Below are positions 12,824 to 21,300 of a DNA stretch of 64,000 nt, piece by piece (the first letter of the stretch is position 1; the number at the start of each line of letters is the position of its first letter). The notes below the pieces were generated by a model. The model was not told where the DNA came from. It saw nothing but the letters and a program-made list of their open reading frames with translations, and made no database searches. The position numbers and the translations under genes were made by a program. The DNA comes from Mermis nigrescens. Taxonomy: Eukaryota; Nematoda; Enoplea; Mermithida; Mermithidae. The DNA lies in NCBI GenBank assembly GCA_036768485.1, contig JAVLUZ010000057.1:1-64000 (forward strand), written 5' to 3'.

Positions 12824-13002
12824 TCATACATAACACAAATAACAACTTTGTATTGAAAAACATTATAAGAAAGCGCTTTTTTGCATCAGTGCTTAATCAG
12901 AAAAAGAAACGAATTTTCGATTGAAACCTGAAACGTTTCGGGAAATATAAACAACTTTCAATCAAGCTTGCCTTCCGTGTCTCCCTTTATTATTTTTTAT
13001 AG

Positions 13003-13342
13003 TTTTCTCTAGATGTTCAGTTTTATATAAATAATTTCGGAAAAGGCCAAAAATTGGTTGACCAGCAGCTATGTGATGATGGAAAACAGCCAGTGTATTA
13101 AATTGAAAGAGGGAGGTAGTGTCTTTCCAGTTTAGTTCAACAGGAATTTCACTAACATGAATCATTCCCATATTAGTTATCCATTTATCTTTATAACGGA
13201 AAATTTCTATTTTCTTATGTAAACAATTTACCGTTTCCGAAAAATGCACTAGATCAGATCCACCAGGTAAAACAAACCATACTTCCTTTTCATATTCTAC
13301 CGGGAGATACTTATAGCATGTATCATTGATTTTGTGGTCCAT
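13003..13342 (-). pseudogene. Env-like glycoprotein, C-terminal fragment
   Basis: This is an open minus-strand frame downstream of two further Env-like fragments (13377-13907, 14041-14550) in the same orientation. It has paired cysteines (residues 8 and 40) and a block rich in aromatic residues (WFVLPGGSD). The last ten residues of the frame come from the LR1 repeat, not from the retroelement, because the join at about 12998 switches to sequence shared with 25430 and 49855. No transmembrane anchor follows, so the protein is cut before its membrane end. It is inferred to be part of an envelope-type fusion protein; the viral family is not resolved. Confidence 0.45.
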
Positions 13343-13376
13343 ATAAATTTTAGTCGCATTAATTTTTTTTACATCT

Positions 13377-13907
13377 TCATATAGTCAAGGCCTGGCCGGT
13401 AAAATCGGCCACTATATCTGTACGTTGAAAGAAAGCTCGGGCTCCTACTGTTGGGTCAATATATAACAATTGCCAAATAACGTCCATGTGTCCTTGGAGA
13501 CTATGACAAAGTTCAATCCAAATTCTTCGAAAATTAGATATTTCTTCTTGGAGAAGCCTTAATTCTAAATAGTTCAATTTTAAATTAACTGGGTCAAAAT
13601 CAATTTCAGCGACCTTTTTATAAATTTTTGGTACACTTGGGCTCCGTAAGGGTTCCATTTGGGCTATTTGAACTATTACTCCTTGCTCTGAACTGTATAC
13701 ATCTAACAAATCACTACACTTTGTATATTTTTCTTTTATTATAAACGCACTCTGCAATTCATCTATTACTACATAAGGATAACTTAAAAGTCCATTATAG
13801 GTGCCATGGGGAGTATATGGACAAATTTCTTGAAATATTTCGCCATTCCAAATAAAAGTGCTTTCTAAATTTTTGCATTTTCCATAAATAGGTCTACATG
13901 AACTCAA
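13377..13907 (-). pseudogene. Env-like glycoprotein, middle fragment
   Basis: The frame has 176 residues. It opens with a cysteine-rich block (CRPIYGKC at residues 4-11, then EICPY near residue 28), followed by a long helix-prone stretch (about residues 105-140, LKLNYLELRLLQEEISNFRR). Cysteine-rich ectodomain followed by helix is usual for viral fusion glycoproteins. Frameshifts and stops separate it from the N-terminal fragment (between 13907 and 14041) and from the C-terminal one (near 13377), so the gene is dead as it stands. Captured chuvirus-like glycoproteins in arthropod retroelements are a known precedent, but I cannot show that link here. Confidence 0.5.
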
Positions 13908-14040
13908 ATCACCAAGATCAGATATAAGATTATCTCCGTCCCAAGTCCCAACTTGCTACTTGGCCTTCTTCAATTACTACTTAATTTGAAACTGGTGTAC
14001 ATATGTCACGGCAACACCACGAAAATCGAATATTTAAGGT

Positions 14041-14550
14041 TTAATCAGTGGTCAAAAATCCATGGGGATCTCTGATTAATTTATGATTCATATAATTTTT
14101 CTTATCGTTAGAATCTTTACAAGCATCATAGGGTACAGGCGTGATAGTACTCTGATCAGAAATTATTCCTTTTGAGCCGAAAAATCCCATATTAGTACAA
14201 ATGATCTGAGAAACTATCATACATTTTATGACAGGCAGGAGTGTTTTAGGTTGAACGCAAGGTATAAATACGGTAACATTTTTCTTGATTGGTTTACTTA
14301 GGGCTCCTCCGGGTAAGGTGCAACGAACAGAACGGGGTAAGCTAACAGGATGACCGCTTCTACTTGTTCCGCAGATTTGAAATTCCCCTTCCTCAAGTGA
14401 TATAGGTGCATAACACATAAAAACACAAAGCAGCAATGTGATGATTATCATATGCACTCTTTTCTTTAATTCGCTTTTCCGCCTTAGCATTACAATTCGT
14501 TGTCTGATAGGTCTCTGTAAACGCACAGAACATAAACTTCTATTCATCAC
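14041..14550 (-). pseudogene. Env-like glycoprotein, N-terminal fragment with signal segment
   Basis: The frame has 169 residues from an ATG. A basic N-terminus (residues 1-32, many Arg/Lys) leads to a hydrophobic segment at about residues 33-46, as in a signal peptide or signal anchor. A cysteine-containing ectodomain follows (Cys in ICGTSRSG, VRCTLPGG, IPCVQP, IKCM, ICTNMG). Spacing and orientation with the next two fragments suggest one former glycoprotein gene of about 1.6 kb, disrupted by stops and frameshifts. It lies 3' of Gag on the same strand, the position of env in errantivirus-like elements. The family is unresolved. Confidence 0.5.
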
Positions 14551-14737
14551 AAATAATTGGGGAATCGAAAAGAAAGAATTTTTGGGAAAATATTAGCTTG
14601 CTAGGCTTTAGGGAAATAATTTTCTCAATGAAAAAAGATGCGGATTGGCAGTATTTTCGGAGAATGAATAAAATAAATTTATAATTCGTTCATAGCAACT
14701 GTGGCTGATAGATTCAAGCAAAATATATTGTTTTAAT

Positions 14738-15716
14738 TTAACTTCGATCACTTTTAAATCCAGACGCATATAATAAAAACAATGGCGAGTCAATAAACAT
14801 TTCAAAAATATTTGCGTTAATAAAACTATACAATTCAATAATAATAGATTTAAAATTCTTTTTGAATTTTAAAAGTTTAATAATTTGCATAATACAACAT
14901 AAGTGCAAATAGATATTTGATATCTTATTCATTATATAATTTAATGTAAGGCTTCTGTGATTTTTAATAGATTTTATAAAGAATAATTCAGTCGTAAAAG
15001 TAAAAACTAAAAAAATAATTATCAGTAAAGAAAATGGGTCACCTGAATATTCATGATGATCCCATTTAGTGCTCGTTGATGGCTTTTCCTCTTCCTTCTT
15101 CATGCCATTATGGTCATATTCTTCGATGGATGACATTTCTTTCTTGTCTTCCAATTTTGGTATTTTTTTGACAGGCAGCATGCTTGCTGGACGGCAACGC
15201 TTGCAACTAACCAAATTATTTAGTGGTTGTCCAGCTGCAATGGTCAAGTCGATAGGATAACCATTATGGCCCCATAAAAATAGAGCCGGAAAACCTTGCG
15301 GATCATTGTGGCCGCACATATAGCCATCATCTTCTTCGTCACTCGAACTATTCAAATCGGGAGACATAGTTTCTGGCTCTTGAAAAACGTCATCCAAATA
15401 GTTGTTTATGTCATTGATTCTCTGCTTATACATAAATTCGTCTCGGTTCGTTAGAGCCTCTCTATCAGCGAAATCGCGCCATAGGCCTGGAGCTAAGCCT
15501 TTGATTTGAAATGATTCAGTGGGTGTCAGAAATGGAGAGCGAGAGTGAAATGGGGGCTCACCTTGATTTAAATTTTCTAAATTTGTGCCAGAAAACTTCA
15601 GTGGCGGTGAGGCAGGGCTGTCAGGGATGGCATTTGACGAGTCTGTGGTGGGACAGGATATTACATTTACTTGAGTATTTATTTGAGTATCAGGAATAAT
15701 GGAGGGGGTAGTAGTG
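14738..15716 (-). pseudogene. Unrecognised retroelement ORF with acidic tract and hydrophobic segment
   Basis: The frame is open from about 15716 and the first ATG is at 15433. The product starts with a Pro/Ser-rich stretch, then an acidic tract (SSSDEEDD), two Cys pairs (MCGHND, SCKRC), a charged region and one strong hydrophobic segment (SLLIIIFLVFTFTTELFF). After that the composition becomes AT-driven (Ile/Lys/Asn) and probably no longer coding. It lies between Gag and the Env-like fragments, where Pol would be expected, but has no protease DTG, RT YxDD or integrase motif. Function unknown; it could be a Gag extension, an Env leader or a separate membrane protein. Confidence 0.35.
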
Positions 15717-15728
15717 CTTCATCTTCTA

Positions 15729-16031
15729 CATCCAAAAAGTCAAATTTCCAGGAGGCTCATCATTATGATTTTCTGCAGTAATATAATAATTTATTTTCCT
15801 TTTAGATTCATCAAGATTTGGACAAAATCGCACGGTTCGATTATTTTTTAATGTAGAATCAGCAGATTTAACTCGATCGTTTATGGGGGTAATAATTTGA
15901 GGAACCACATCATTTCTGCCCGCATTATATGCGCGATCATTATTCCTATTTCCATGTATAATTTGTACATTATAAACATTACTATTTCTTTGCGACAAAT
16001 TATCTCTATTACCGATAGAATTACTATTACG
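15729..16031 (-). pseudogene. Gag C-terminal tail, Asn/Arg-rich
   Basis: The minus-strand frame encodes an Asn/Arg/Ser-rich tail (NSNSIGNRDNLSQRNSN), compositionally matching the piece at 19040-19161. The open frame extends to 16172, but bases beyond 16031 belong to the hAT inserted at 16032-19031. With one copy of the 8-bp duplication removed, the Gag frame runs on across the insertion without a shift, so this Gag region was probably open when the hAT arrived. The frame ends at TAG near 15726. Confidence 0.55.
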
Positions 16032-16288
16032 CGGGGAACGACCGAAGCTTCGGCTTCGGCCGAAGCTTCGGCCGAAGGTGGGGTGTTTTCTTGCTTCGGC
16101 CTTCGGCCGAAGCAAAAGAGAAAAAAAGGCCGAAGGCCGAAGCTTTTTTTCAGGGCAATTTTTTATTCGCATTAAAATTTAGACAATGTGCAATATAACT
16201 AACCCCAGACGACGCCATTCAGCTCAATTTATCTTCTAGTCACCTTAAATTTTGTTAAAAATATGCTCACAACAGTAACTTTGACTAT

Positions 16289-16468
16289 ATAAACAGCAAG
16301 CAACCATGTACTAATAACGAAAGCTGACTCATCTAAGCATTGTATCTGCTCCGCATCTGTTTCCATTTTTAAAAAAGTTCGACTATGAATGAATCACTAG
16401 CGATCGCGAAAATGATGAAACACTTAAGGGAAAAGCCACACCTTTATTCCTACATGTCTCACATTTGA
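16289..16468 (+). other. Possible promoter and first exon inside the 3-kb hAT
   Basis: TATATAAA lies at about 16288-16295. The ATG at 16385 opens a 27-codon frame (MNESLAIAKMMKHL at the start) that ends at TGA near 16466. Together with the exon-like piece at 18661-18750 it could be the front of a transposon gene whose middle was lost or displaced by the nested insertions. No protein family is recognised, and chance is a serious alternative. Confidence 0.2.
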
Positions 16469-16814
16469 AGGCATGTCTTTGTTTACTCGAAATTCCAACG
16501 CCATCTTTGTACTTGTTGTATATCGTGTGTCTAGTGTGTACCAGTGTTTTTATTTTAACAATGTCCGTTTGTACTAGGGATGCACCGGGGCCAGGCCCCG
16601 GCCCCGGTCGCCAAAATACGCAACTTTCAGCCTATTATTTAGAATTATCTCAACGTTTTTTGTTCGGATTTTGGCGATATTTTGAGGAAAAATCGTGCAT
16701 AATCGCCTGTGCATATCATTCATGTATAACAAAACATTGGTCACAAATTTTGTTTCATAAATTCAGCTTATTCACGTTTATAGCTGCAGCAATTTAATAG
16801 TCAAAACCGATAAT

Positions 16815-17108
16815 CTACAAGTTTTTCGCCAAATACACTAGCGTTTCTAATCGCTCATGCAGCAAACGAGAACGGGAATCCGAGCAAATATTGCCGCTTG
16901 TACTGAACAAGCGTTCACTCGGGGTACACATGGGCGGGGGCTCAAATATTTCCTTGTCAGTTATATTATGCCAGGGCCGGGTAAGTTTCCAATTTTGTCC
17001 GCAAAAAGCCCATCGGATCCAATTCTGTTCCGACTTTTTCTTCTGCATTGAGAAAAAGCATACGTTTAACATTTTGTGGCATTCCTGTAGGTTTGTTTGC
17101 CGGATGAA
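16815..17108 (-). pseudogene. hAT transposase C-terminal fragment
   Basis: About 97 codons ending at a stop near 16815. The C-terminal third shows the hAT dimerisation domain pattern: a PP block, SERLFSTSGNI, RSRLLHERLETLVYLAKNL. In this family the domain sits at the extreme C-terminus and holds the transposase multimer together. The frame is interrupted upstream by the MITE at 17109-17284: the open frame runs into MITE sequence, giving a false N-terminus. The catalytic DDE part of the protein is absent from this element. It cannot encode an active enzyme. Confidence 0.85.
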
Positions 17109-17284
17109 CAGGCACGTAGCTCTGGGGGGAATGGGGGGGGTCCGGCCGGACCCCATAAAATTCAGAAAAATCGGAAAAATAGGACTTTTAAACGTTATTT
17201 TGTGCTATTTTTGGCCTGTTTGGGCTTAGTCCCTCCTAAATTGGTGTTGGTCACCCCAAAAGAGGACGGCCAGCTACATGCCTG
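17109..17284. mobile_element. MITE of the CAGGCACGTAGCT family, innermost of the nest
   Basis: The ends are CAGGCACGTAGCT and AGCTACATGCCTG. The exact 8-bp duplication CGGATGAA lies at 17101-17108 and 17285-17292. It is in inverted orientation relative to the copy at 11943 and disrupts the hAT transposase frame. Confidence 0.92.
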
Positions 17285-18660
17285 CGGATGAAATTCCAAA
17301 AGATGTTTTTTGTGTTGGATTGGCTGTCAACATAATAAACTATGCACGCGAAATATCTATCCTTGTTTAAGCTATTTTCAACTCGTCTGATCTAAAACAT
17401 GAGTAATTCGGCTGATAATGATGCAAGTAACGTGAATTGGGCCAAATTTTATAAATGGTAGGAAAAATTTTTGGCCTATATAAGCTATGATGATTAATTG
17501 AACTCGAAAATACATGTGAAACGGATGCCATAGACTTGCCCAGACGCTATTTTGCATAAGTCACATTTTGCCAAATACATATGTATACATGGTATATCCT
17601 GGATATAGCAAAGATAGTTGGCCCCGGTTGGTCCCAGTCTCTAGTACCGGCCCCAGCGCGGGCCCAGGCCCCGGTCAAAAAGGCGGCCCCGGTGCATCCC
17701 TAGTTTGTACATGTACAAAGATGGTCCCCAAAAGTCTTTGTACATTTTGTACACGCAAATTTTTGTGTACTATATTATAGTACAGTGGCGATTTTAGTGT
17801 GGTTAAACAGGGCTTTCAATCTTTGGTAGTGTATTTTAGCTAATTTCTGGGTTTCTGACGCCAAAACTTACTGAAAATTGTCTCAAAACGGCGCAAAGCG
17901 CCGAAAAAATTTGACATTTTTCCATTCTAAATGCACATTCTGCCATTTTAAAGATATATAGGACAAAAAAATCACTCATTTCGGCGCGAACACCGAAAAT
18001 TTTCGGGAATTATACACGTTTTTATAGTTTTTGTTTGCCCGAAAATTGTTGTAAATTTTGTATACACAAATTTTTGGGTACTAGAATATAGTACAGTGGC
18101 GATTTTAGTGTGGTAAAAACAGAGTTGTTTGACTTTTGGTAGTGTATTTTAGCTAATTTCTGGGTCTCTAAGGGCAAAAATCACTAAGGATCGTCTTAAA
18201 ACGGCGCGAAGCGCCGAAAAATTTGACATATTTACTTTTGAAATGCAATTTCTGTCATTATAAAGATATGTAAAACACAGCAATTACTGATTTCGGCGCG
18301 TAGCGCCTAAAATTTTGCGAATTTCAGACCTTTTTTGCAATTTTTGTCTTCCCAAAAATCTTTGTAAATGTACAGAGACAGTCCCAATAAATCTTTGTAC
18401 AATGGGAAAAATCTTTGCCGAGTACAAAAAACACTGTTGTGTACCATTCTCTTTTGTATTAAATAATTGTCCATGGTCGACGTGTTAACTTTCTTAAACT
18501 TCTGTATCTAATAACGGGAAGAAATCTCTATTTGCCTTTATGCCTACCTTCTACAAATTTAAGTATCAGCAGGAAAATTAGGAATTAATCAATTGTTTTT
18601 ATAATTCTCAGGAATTCCAGGCTTTATTCCTAATAATACATTATATTTTTATTTATTCAG

Positions 18661-18750
18661 GATAGTGAATCTGATGATCATCAATACGTATTAGCTGCTG
18701 ATATACATGAAATGTCTAATAATGAAATCAGTGCTAATGAAGAGAATTAA
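18661..18750 (+). other. Possible terminal exon with acceptor and polyA signal
   Basis: A pyrimidine-rich stretch ending TTTATTTATTCAG resembles a splice acceptor. From 18661 a 29-codon frame runs to TAA (acidic: DSESDDHQYVLAADIHEMSN at its start). AATAAA follows at 18763. It lies inside the 3-kb hAT and not in the retroelement. It could be the end of a transposon gene or a captured host exon. No family is recognised. Confidence 0.25.
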
Positions 18751-19039
18751 TTGCGCTTTTGAATAAAATTTTTGCAATGAATGACACGGTTTTATTACTT
18801 CATATTTACTCCTGGAACATAATCAAGCTTAACTTTCATATTTATGACTCAATTCGCAATTCATTCTTCATACTAATCAGAATTAGACTGGAGAATTTAT
18901 ACAGATTCAGCCTTCGGCCTTCGGCCTGAGCTTGGCCTTCGGCCGCTGGCAAGCTTTGGCCGAAGCAAAGCAAGCTGGCTGAAGCTTCGGCTTCGGCCGA
19001 AGCAAAATTTTGGAGCTTCGGTCGTTCACTGCTATTACG

Positions 19040-19161
19040 ATTATTAAAATTTTGATAATCTCTACGATTTCTATAAGAATTATTAATATTACCATTTCGA
19101 GTCATCAGGCAATCACGGGGATAATGTTGGCCCAATGCGTCACATTTACAGCAAATGATGA
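19040..19161 (-). pseudogene. Gag second zinc knuckle and start of tail
   Basis: The minus-strand frame holds a CCHC-type knuckle, CCKCDALGQHYPRDC (spacing CX2CX5HX4C), followed by an Asn/Arg-rich stretch. Such knuckles bind the genomic RNA during particle assembly. It is separated from Gag core by an AT-rich insertion (19162-19965) and from the tail at 15729-16031 by the 3-kb hAT. Confidence 0.65.
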
Positions 19162-19965
19162 TTTATTTATTTTCTTTCTTTTAGAATATTTTTTTTGTTA
19201 TTGATGTTATTACTATTCTTATAGTATTCATAGTATTTGGGCACATTGATGTAGATTTTCTATTCCAGTCTTGCTCTTGCTATCTATTTACTCATTGTGT
19301 TTCCTCACTTGATTGAACAGGCCAGTTAAGGCAGTATTTCACGTGTAGGTTTACAATGTTTTTATTATTTATTATTCCATTTATTTTTTAATTATTTATA
19401 TATTCTCTATTAATGTTTCTTTTTTATATATCATAATATTTATAGTATCTATAATGTTAATTTGTTTATTTATTTATTCAAATAATTAATTTTTTCCCTT
19501 TTTTCAACGATGAGAGGCAGTCTAGCCGCCTAGATTGGTGCTGCTAGGTTGCAGTGACAGTCAGAGGATTAAGGGCACGAAACTGTAGCAACCTAGTTCC
19601 TCTCTGATGACCTCGTCTATTTATGATTTTTCAATTTTTTCTTCTCTTTCCTCTTCTACGTTGTTTTCTTCTCTTCTTTTTTCTCCTTCGTTTTCCTTAC
19701 CTTTTTGATGTAAATTTTCGTTTTATAATCCTGCCTACTTTTTCTGTTTCATTTAGACTTTTGCGCCTGATAAAACATGTAATCTCTCATAATATAATTA
19801 TTTTTAGGTACACTTGTGCTATTTTATGTGTCCTTTTTGTTTCTTTCTTACTAATAGCATGATTCACGCACCTCTATATCTGTCTTTCTTTCTTCTTTTT
19901 TTCAATATTTGCTTAGTTATTTATCTTTTTGTTTATTTCTTTTTGCTTCTTTCTCGTATTGATGA
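19162..19965. mobile_element. AT-rich insertion between the two Gag zinc knuckles
   Basis: Gag sequence stops near 19966 and resumes near 19161. The boundaries carry a possible 6-bp duplication TGATGA (19156-19161, 19960-19965). The interior is strand-biased: the minus strand is purine-rich with many AAA/GAA runs. A structured segment lies at 19509-19604. There are no terminal inverted repeats or coding signal, so the class is unknown. A simple removal does not restore frame exactly, so the limits are approximate. Confidence 0.4.
19509..19604 (+). other. Nested-stem structured segment (RNA-like)
   Basis: Three stems nest around one axis: GAGAGG 19512-19517 with CCTCTC 19599-19604; GCTAGGTTGC 19543-19552 with GCAACCTAG 19588-19596; ACAGT 19557-19561 with ACTGT 19582-19586. 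The segment is the only GC-balanced island in an 800-bp AT-rich insertion. It might be part of a small structured RNA or of the insertion's replication signal. The strand of function is unknown. Confidence 0.35.
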
Positions 19966-20881
19966 CTTCTTACTATATCTACAGTGTGATTTTGACGGCC
20001 GCATCGCCAGCAGGTTGGATAACCAATACTTTTCGATAACAAATTTTTAATTTGTTGTAATTCTTTTTCCATGGCTATCCGATCTGTAGATGGTGAGATA
20101 GATAAATTATATGCATTAGAGCTTATGGGTGGAACGGGATATTCTTGTATGGACTCACAAAAAATTTGCTGCTCAGTATATGTAGCTCTTTTTATTGCAT
20201 CAGCAAGAGTAGAAAATTCTTGATATTTTGTTGCTTCATAAATTTTCGGATTTAATCCTCGTATAAAAATTGGTTTTATGATGGATTCACGATTATTTTC
20301 CGAAAGTTGGGGGTAAGCAGATCTTGCTAATTTCTTTAATCTCTCGGAAATTTCCAAAACGGCTTCAGTTTTCCATTGCCTTGCATCGTATATCATTCCT
20401 TGGTATATATCAGAATCCCGGCCCTCCGGAAATTGCTCCTTTAGTGCTTCTATTAACTCTGCATACGTTGGTTCACGAAGAGTCTTAAGTACATTAGATA
20501 AGGTTGCTAAAGCGGTTCCGGTCAGGTTGGACTCCAGGAATGCTAATTTATAGGCAGTATCAGCATTTGAGACTCCTTGAAGAGTCAAATATTTCTCATA
20601 TTTTTCCAGCCAATCTCGAAAAGATTCTCCAAACGCACCAGAAAAAGGTTTTGGAGGTCTACTACTAATAAGGGTGCCTAACCGTAAAAGAGGGTCTCCT
20701 ATCATACCTGGGGGATGATTACCATCCCTTACAGTTTCTCTGAGCTGTTTCACTTCTTCAGTTAGAGGTTCAGCAAAGCCTTCAAAAGCTTTTTTCAAAG
20801 CCGCCTCAAGTTGAGCTGGATCAGTAACCATACTTCTTGTTACTGGTCTACCAGATTTTTGTATTAAAAAATTCTTTAGAA
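19966..20881 (-). pseudogene. gag: Gag core (retrotransposon Gag domain) and first zinc knuckle
   Basis: Minus strand, with ATG at 20831 and open frame upstream to about 20881. The first 60 residues are basic and helical. Residues of about 60-230 match the Ty3/gypsy-type Gag domain pattern, with RPPKPFSG, WLEKYEKYL, LTGTAL and, later, ARSAYPQLSE and FIRGLNPKIYEA. A knuckle begins CWRCGRQNH near the end, but its last cysteine is missing (Val instead). A frameshift near 20885 separates this part from the N-terminal piece at 20886-21257. Gag forms the particle that packages element RNA. This copy is broken by a frameshift and two insertions. Confidence 0.8.
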
Positions 20882-20885
20882 GGTT

Positions 20886-21257
20886 CTAACGAACTTTTTG
20901 GAAAAACGCTGGTTTTTGTAAAATTTCTGTGGCTTGAAGAGAATCAGTGGGTGTGAAACCCTGTTGGAATGTACAAGGTGTCTCAGAAAACAATCTAGAT
21001 CTGCGAGGAGGAACGGGAGGTCGAGTCTCTGCCCTGGGGGTACTGTGAGCTCTTGGGGTACTAAAAGTACTTTGAAAAAGTGAGTTAAGAAAATTTTGAT
21101 GAGCGTAAAGAGTACTTTCGAAAGCTTCAAGAGCTTCAGACTGCGATAAATGTTCCAAATTATCTTCACTTTCACTAATTTTATCATCAGAATTAATAGA
21201 TTCCGTATTACTCTGATTAGAATCTATTTTGAAAATTCGTTCTATTAAATTTTGTTA
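20886..21257 (-). pseudogene. Gag N-terminal region, frameshifted
   Basis: The frame is open from a stop near 21257 to TAG at 20886. It contains an acidic Ser/Asn-rich start, an alpha-helical stretch (EALEAFESTLYAHQ) and a Pro/Arg-rich segment (TPRAETRPPVPPRRSR). No ATG starts this frame, so the true start is lost or lies upstream of a second lesion. The core frame continues from near 20883 in another phase, consistent with a single-base indel. Confidence 0.5.
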
Positions 21258-21300
21258 AATAGATTCCGTATAACTGATTAGAATCTATTTGAGAAATTCA
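21201..21300. repeat. Imperfect tandem duplication of about 45 bp at the Gag N-terminus
   Basis: TAGATTCCGTATTACTCTGATTAGAATC near 21199 recurs as TAGATTCCGTATAACTGATTAGAATC near 21259, each followed by TATTT(T)GA(G/A)AAATTC. It may explain why no start codon is seen for Gag. Confidence 0.6.

Larger units (their letters stand above)
6594..12998. repeat. LR1a: long non-coding repeat block
   Basis: This block is collinear with 41660-49865 (LR1d). Parts recur in LR1b (23351-26265) and LR1c (27560-31690). It has no conserved coding frame. Marker strings: GTGCCTTACAGTATGGGAAT (7052, 31310, 42100) and GACACTTTGAGATATGATAC (9399, 44082). An imperfect inverted pair, GGTGTCACACCTCAAAGTGTC near 6895 and GACACTTTGAGATATGATACC near 9400, may mark one component element. 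The block ends abruptly at about 12998, where retroelement sequence begins. Nested insertions are listed separately. Confidence 0.6.
16575..17702. mobile_element. hAT element with GGCCCCGG subterminal arrays
   Basis: The ends are TAGGGATGCACCGGGGCC and GGCCCCGGTGCATCCCTA, perfectly inverted over 18 bp. The exact 8-bp duplication GTTTGTAC lies at 16567-16574 and 17703-17710. Inside both ends are runs of GGCCCCGGCCCC-like repeats. It carries a transposase C-terminal remnant on the minus strand (16815-17108), itself broken by a MITE. Confidence 0.95.
16542..18436. mobile_element. CAGTGTT foldback element, copy 2, carrying a hAT
   Basis: The ends are CAGTGTTTTTATTTT and AAAAAACACTG. The flanks GTGTGTAC (16534-16541) and TTGTGTAC (18437-18444) match at 7 of 8 positions, supporting a hAT-type duplication. 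The interior right of 17710 has the same two-unit organisation as copy 1 in reverse orientation, with GGCGC hairpins near 17895, 17982, 18205 and 18293. It is split at its left edge by the hAT at 16575-17702. Confidence 0.7.
16032..19031. mobile_element. 3.0-kb hAT element inserted in gag (GAACGACCGAAGCT ends)
   Basis: The left end is CGGGGAACGACCGAAGCT. The right end, read inward, is CAGTGAACGACCGAAGCT. The exact 8-bp duplication CTATTACG lies at 16024-16031 and 19032-19039. Inside both ends are GC-rich arrays of GGCCGAAG/CTTCGGCC (16040-16145 and 18905-19020). Most of the interior is later insertions (16542-18436). The remaining own sequence, about 1.1 kb, holds a TATA-like site, a short ATG frame and a possible terminal exon on the plus strand, but no hAT dimerisation domain. 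Confidence 0.85.

Noticed and set aside
13003..14550. Firm assignment of the Env-like gene to chuviruses
   Set aside because: The general features fit several fusion-protein classes, and no diagnostic motif can be proven by eye.
16050..16172. N-terminal extension of the Gag tail frame, and the Ala/Glu-rich frame at 18842-19020
   Set aside because: These residues come from the GGCCGAAG arrays of the inserted hAT; Gag sequence lies only outside 16032-19031.
19560..19615. Hammerhead ribozyme (GAAAC and CTGATGA strings close together)
   Set aside because: The order and 20-nt spacing leave no room for the required stems in any of the three permutations.
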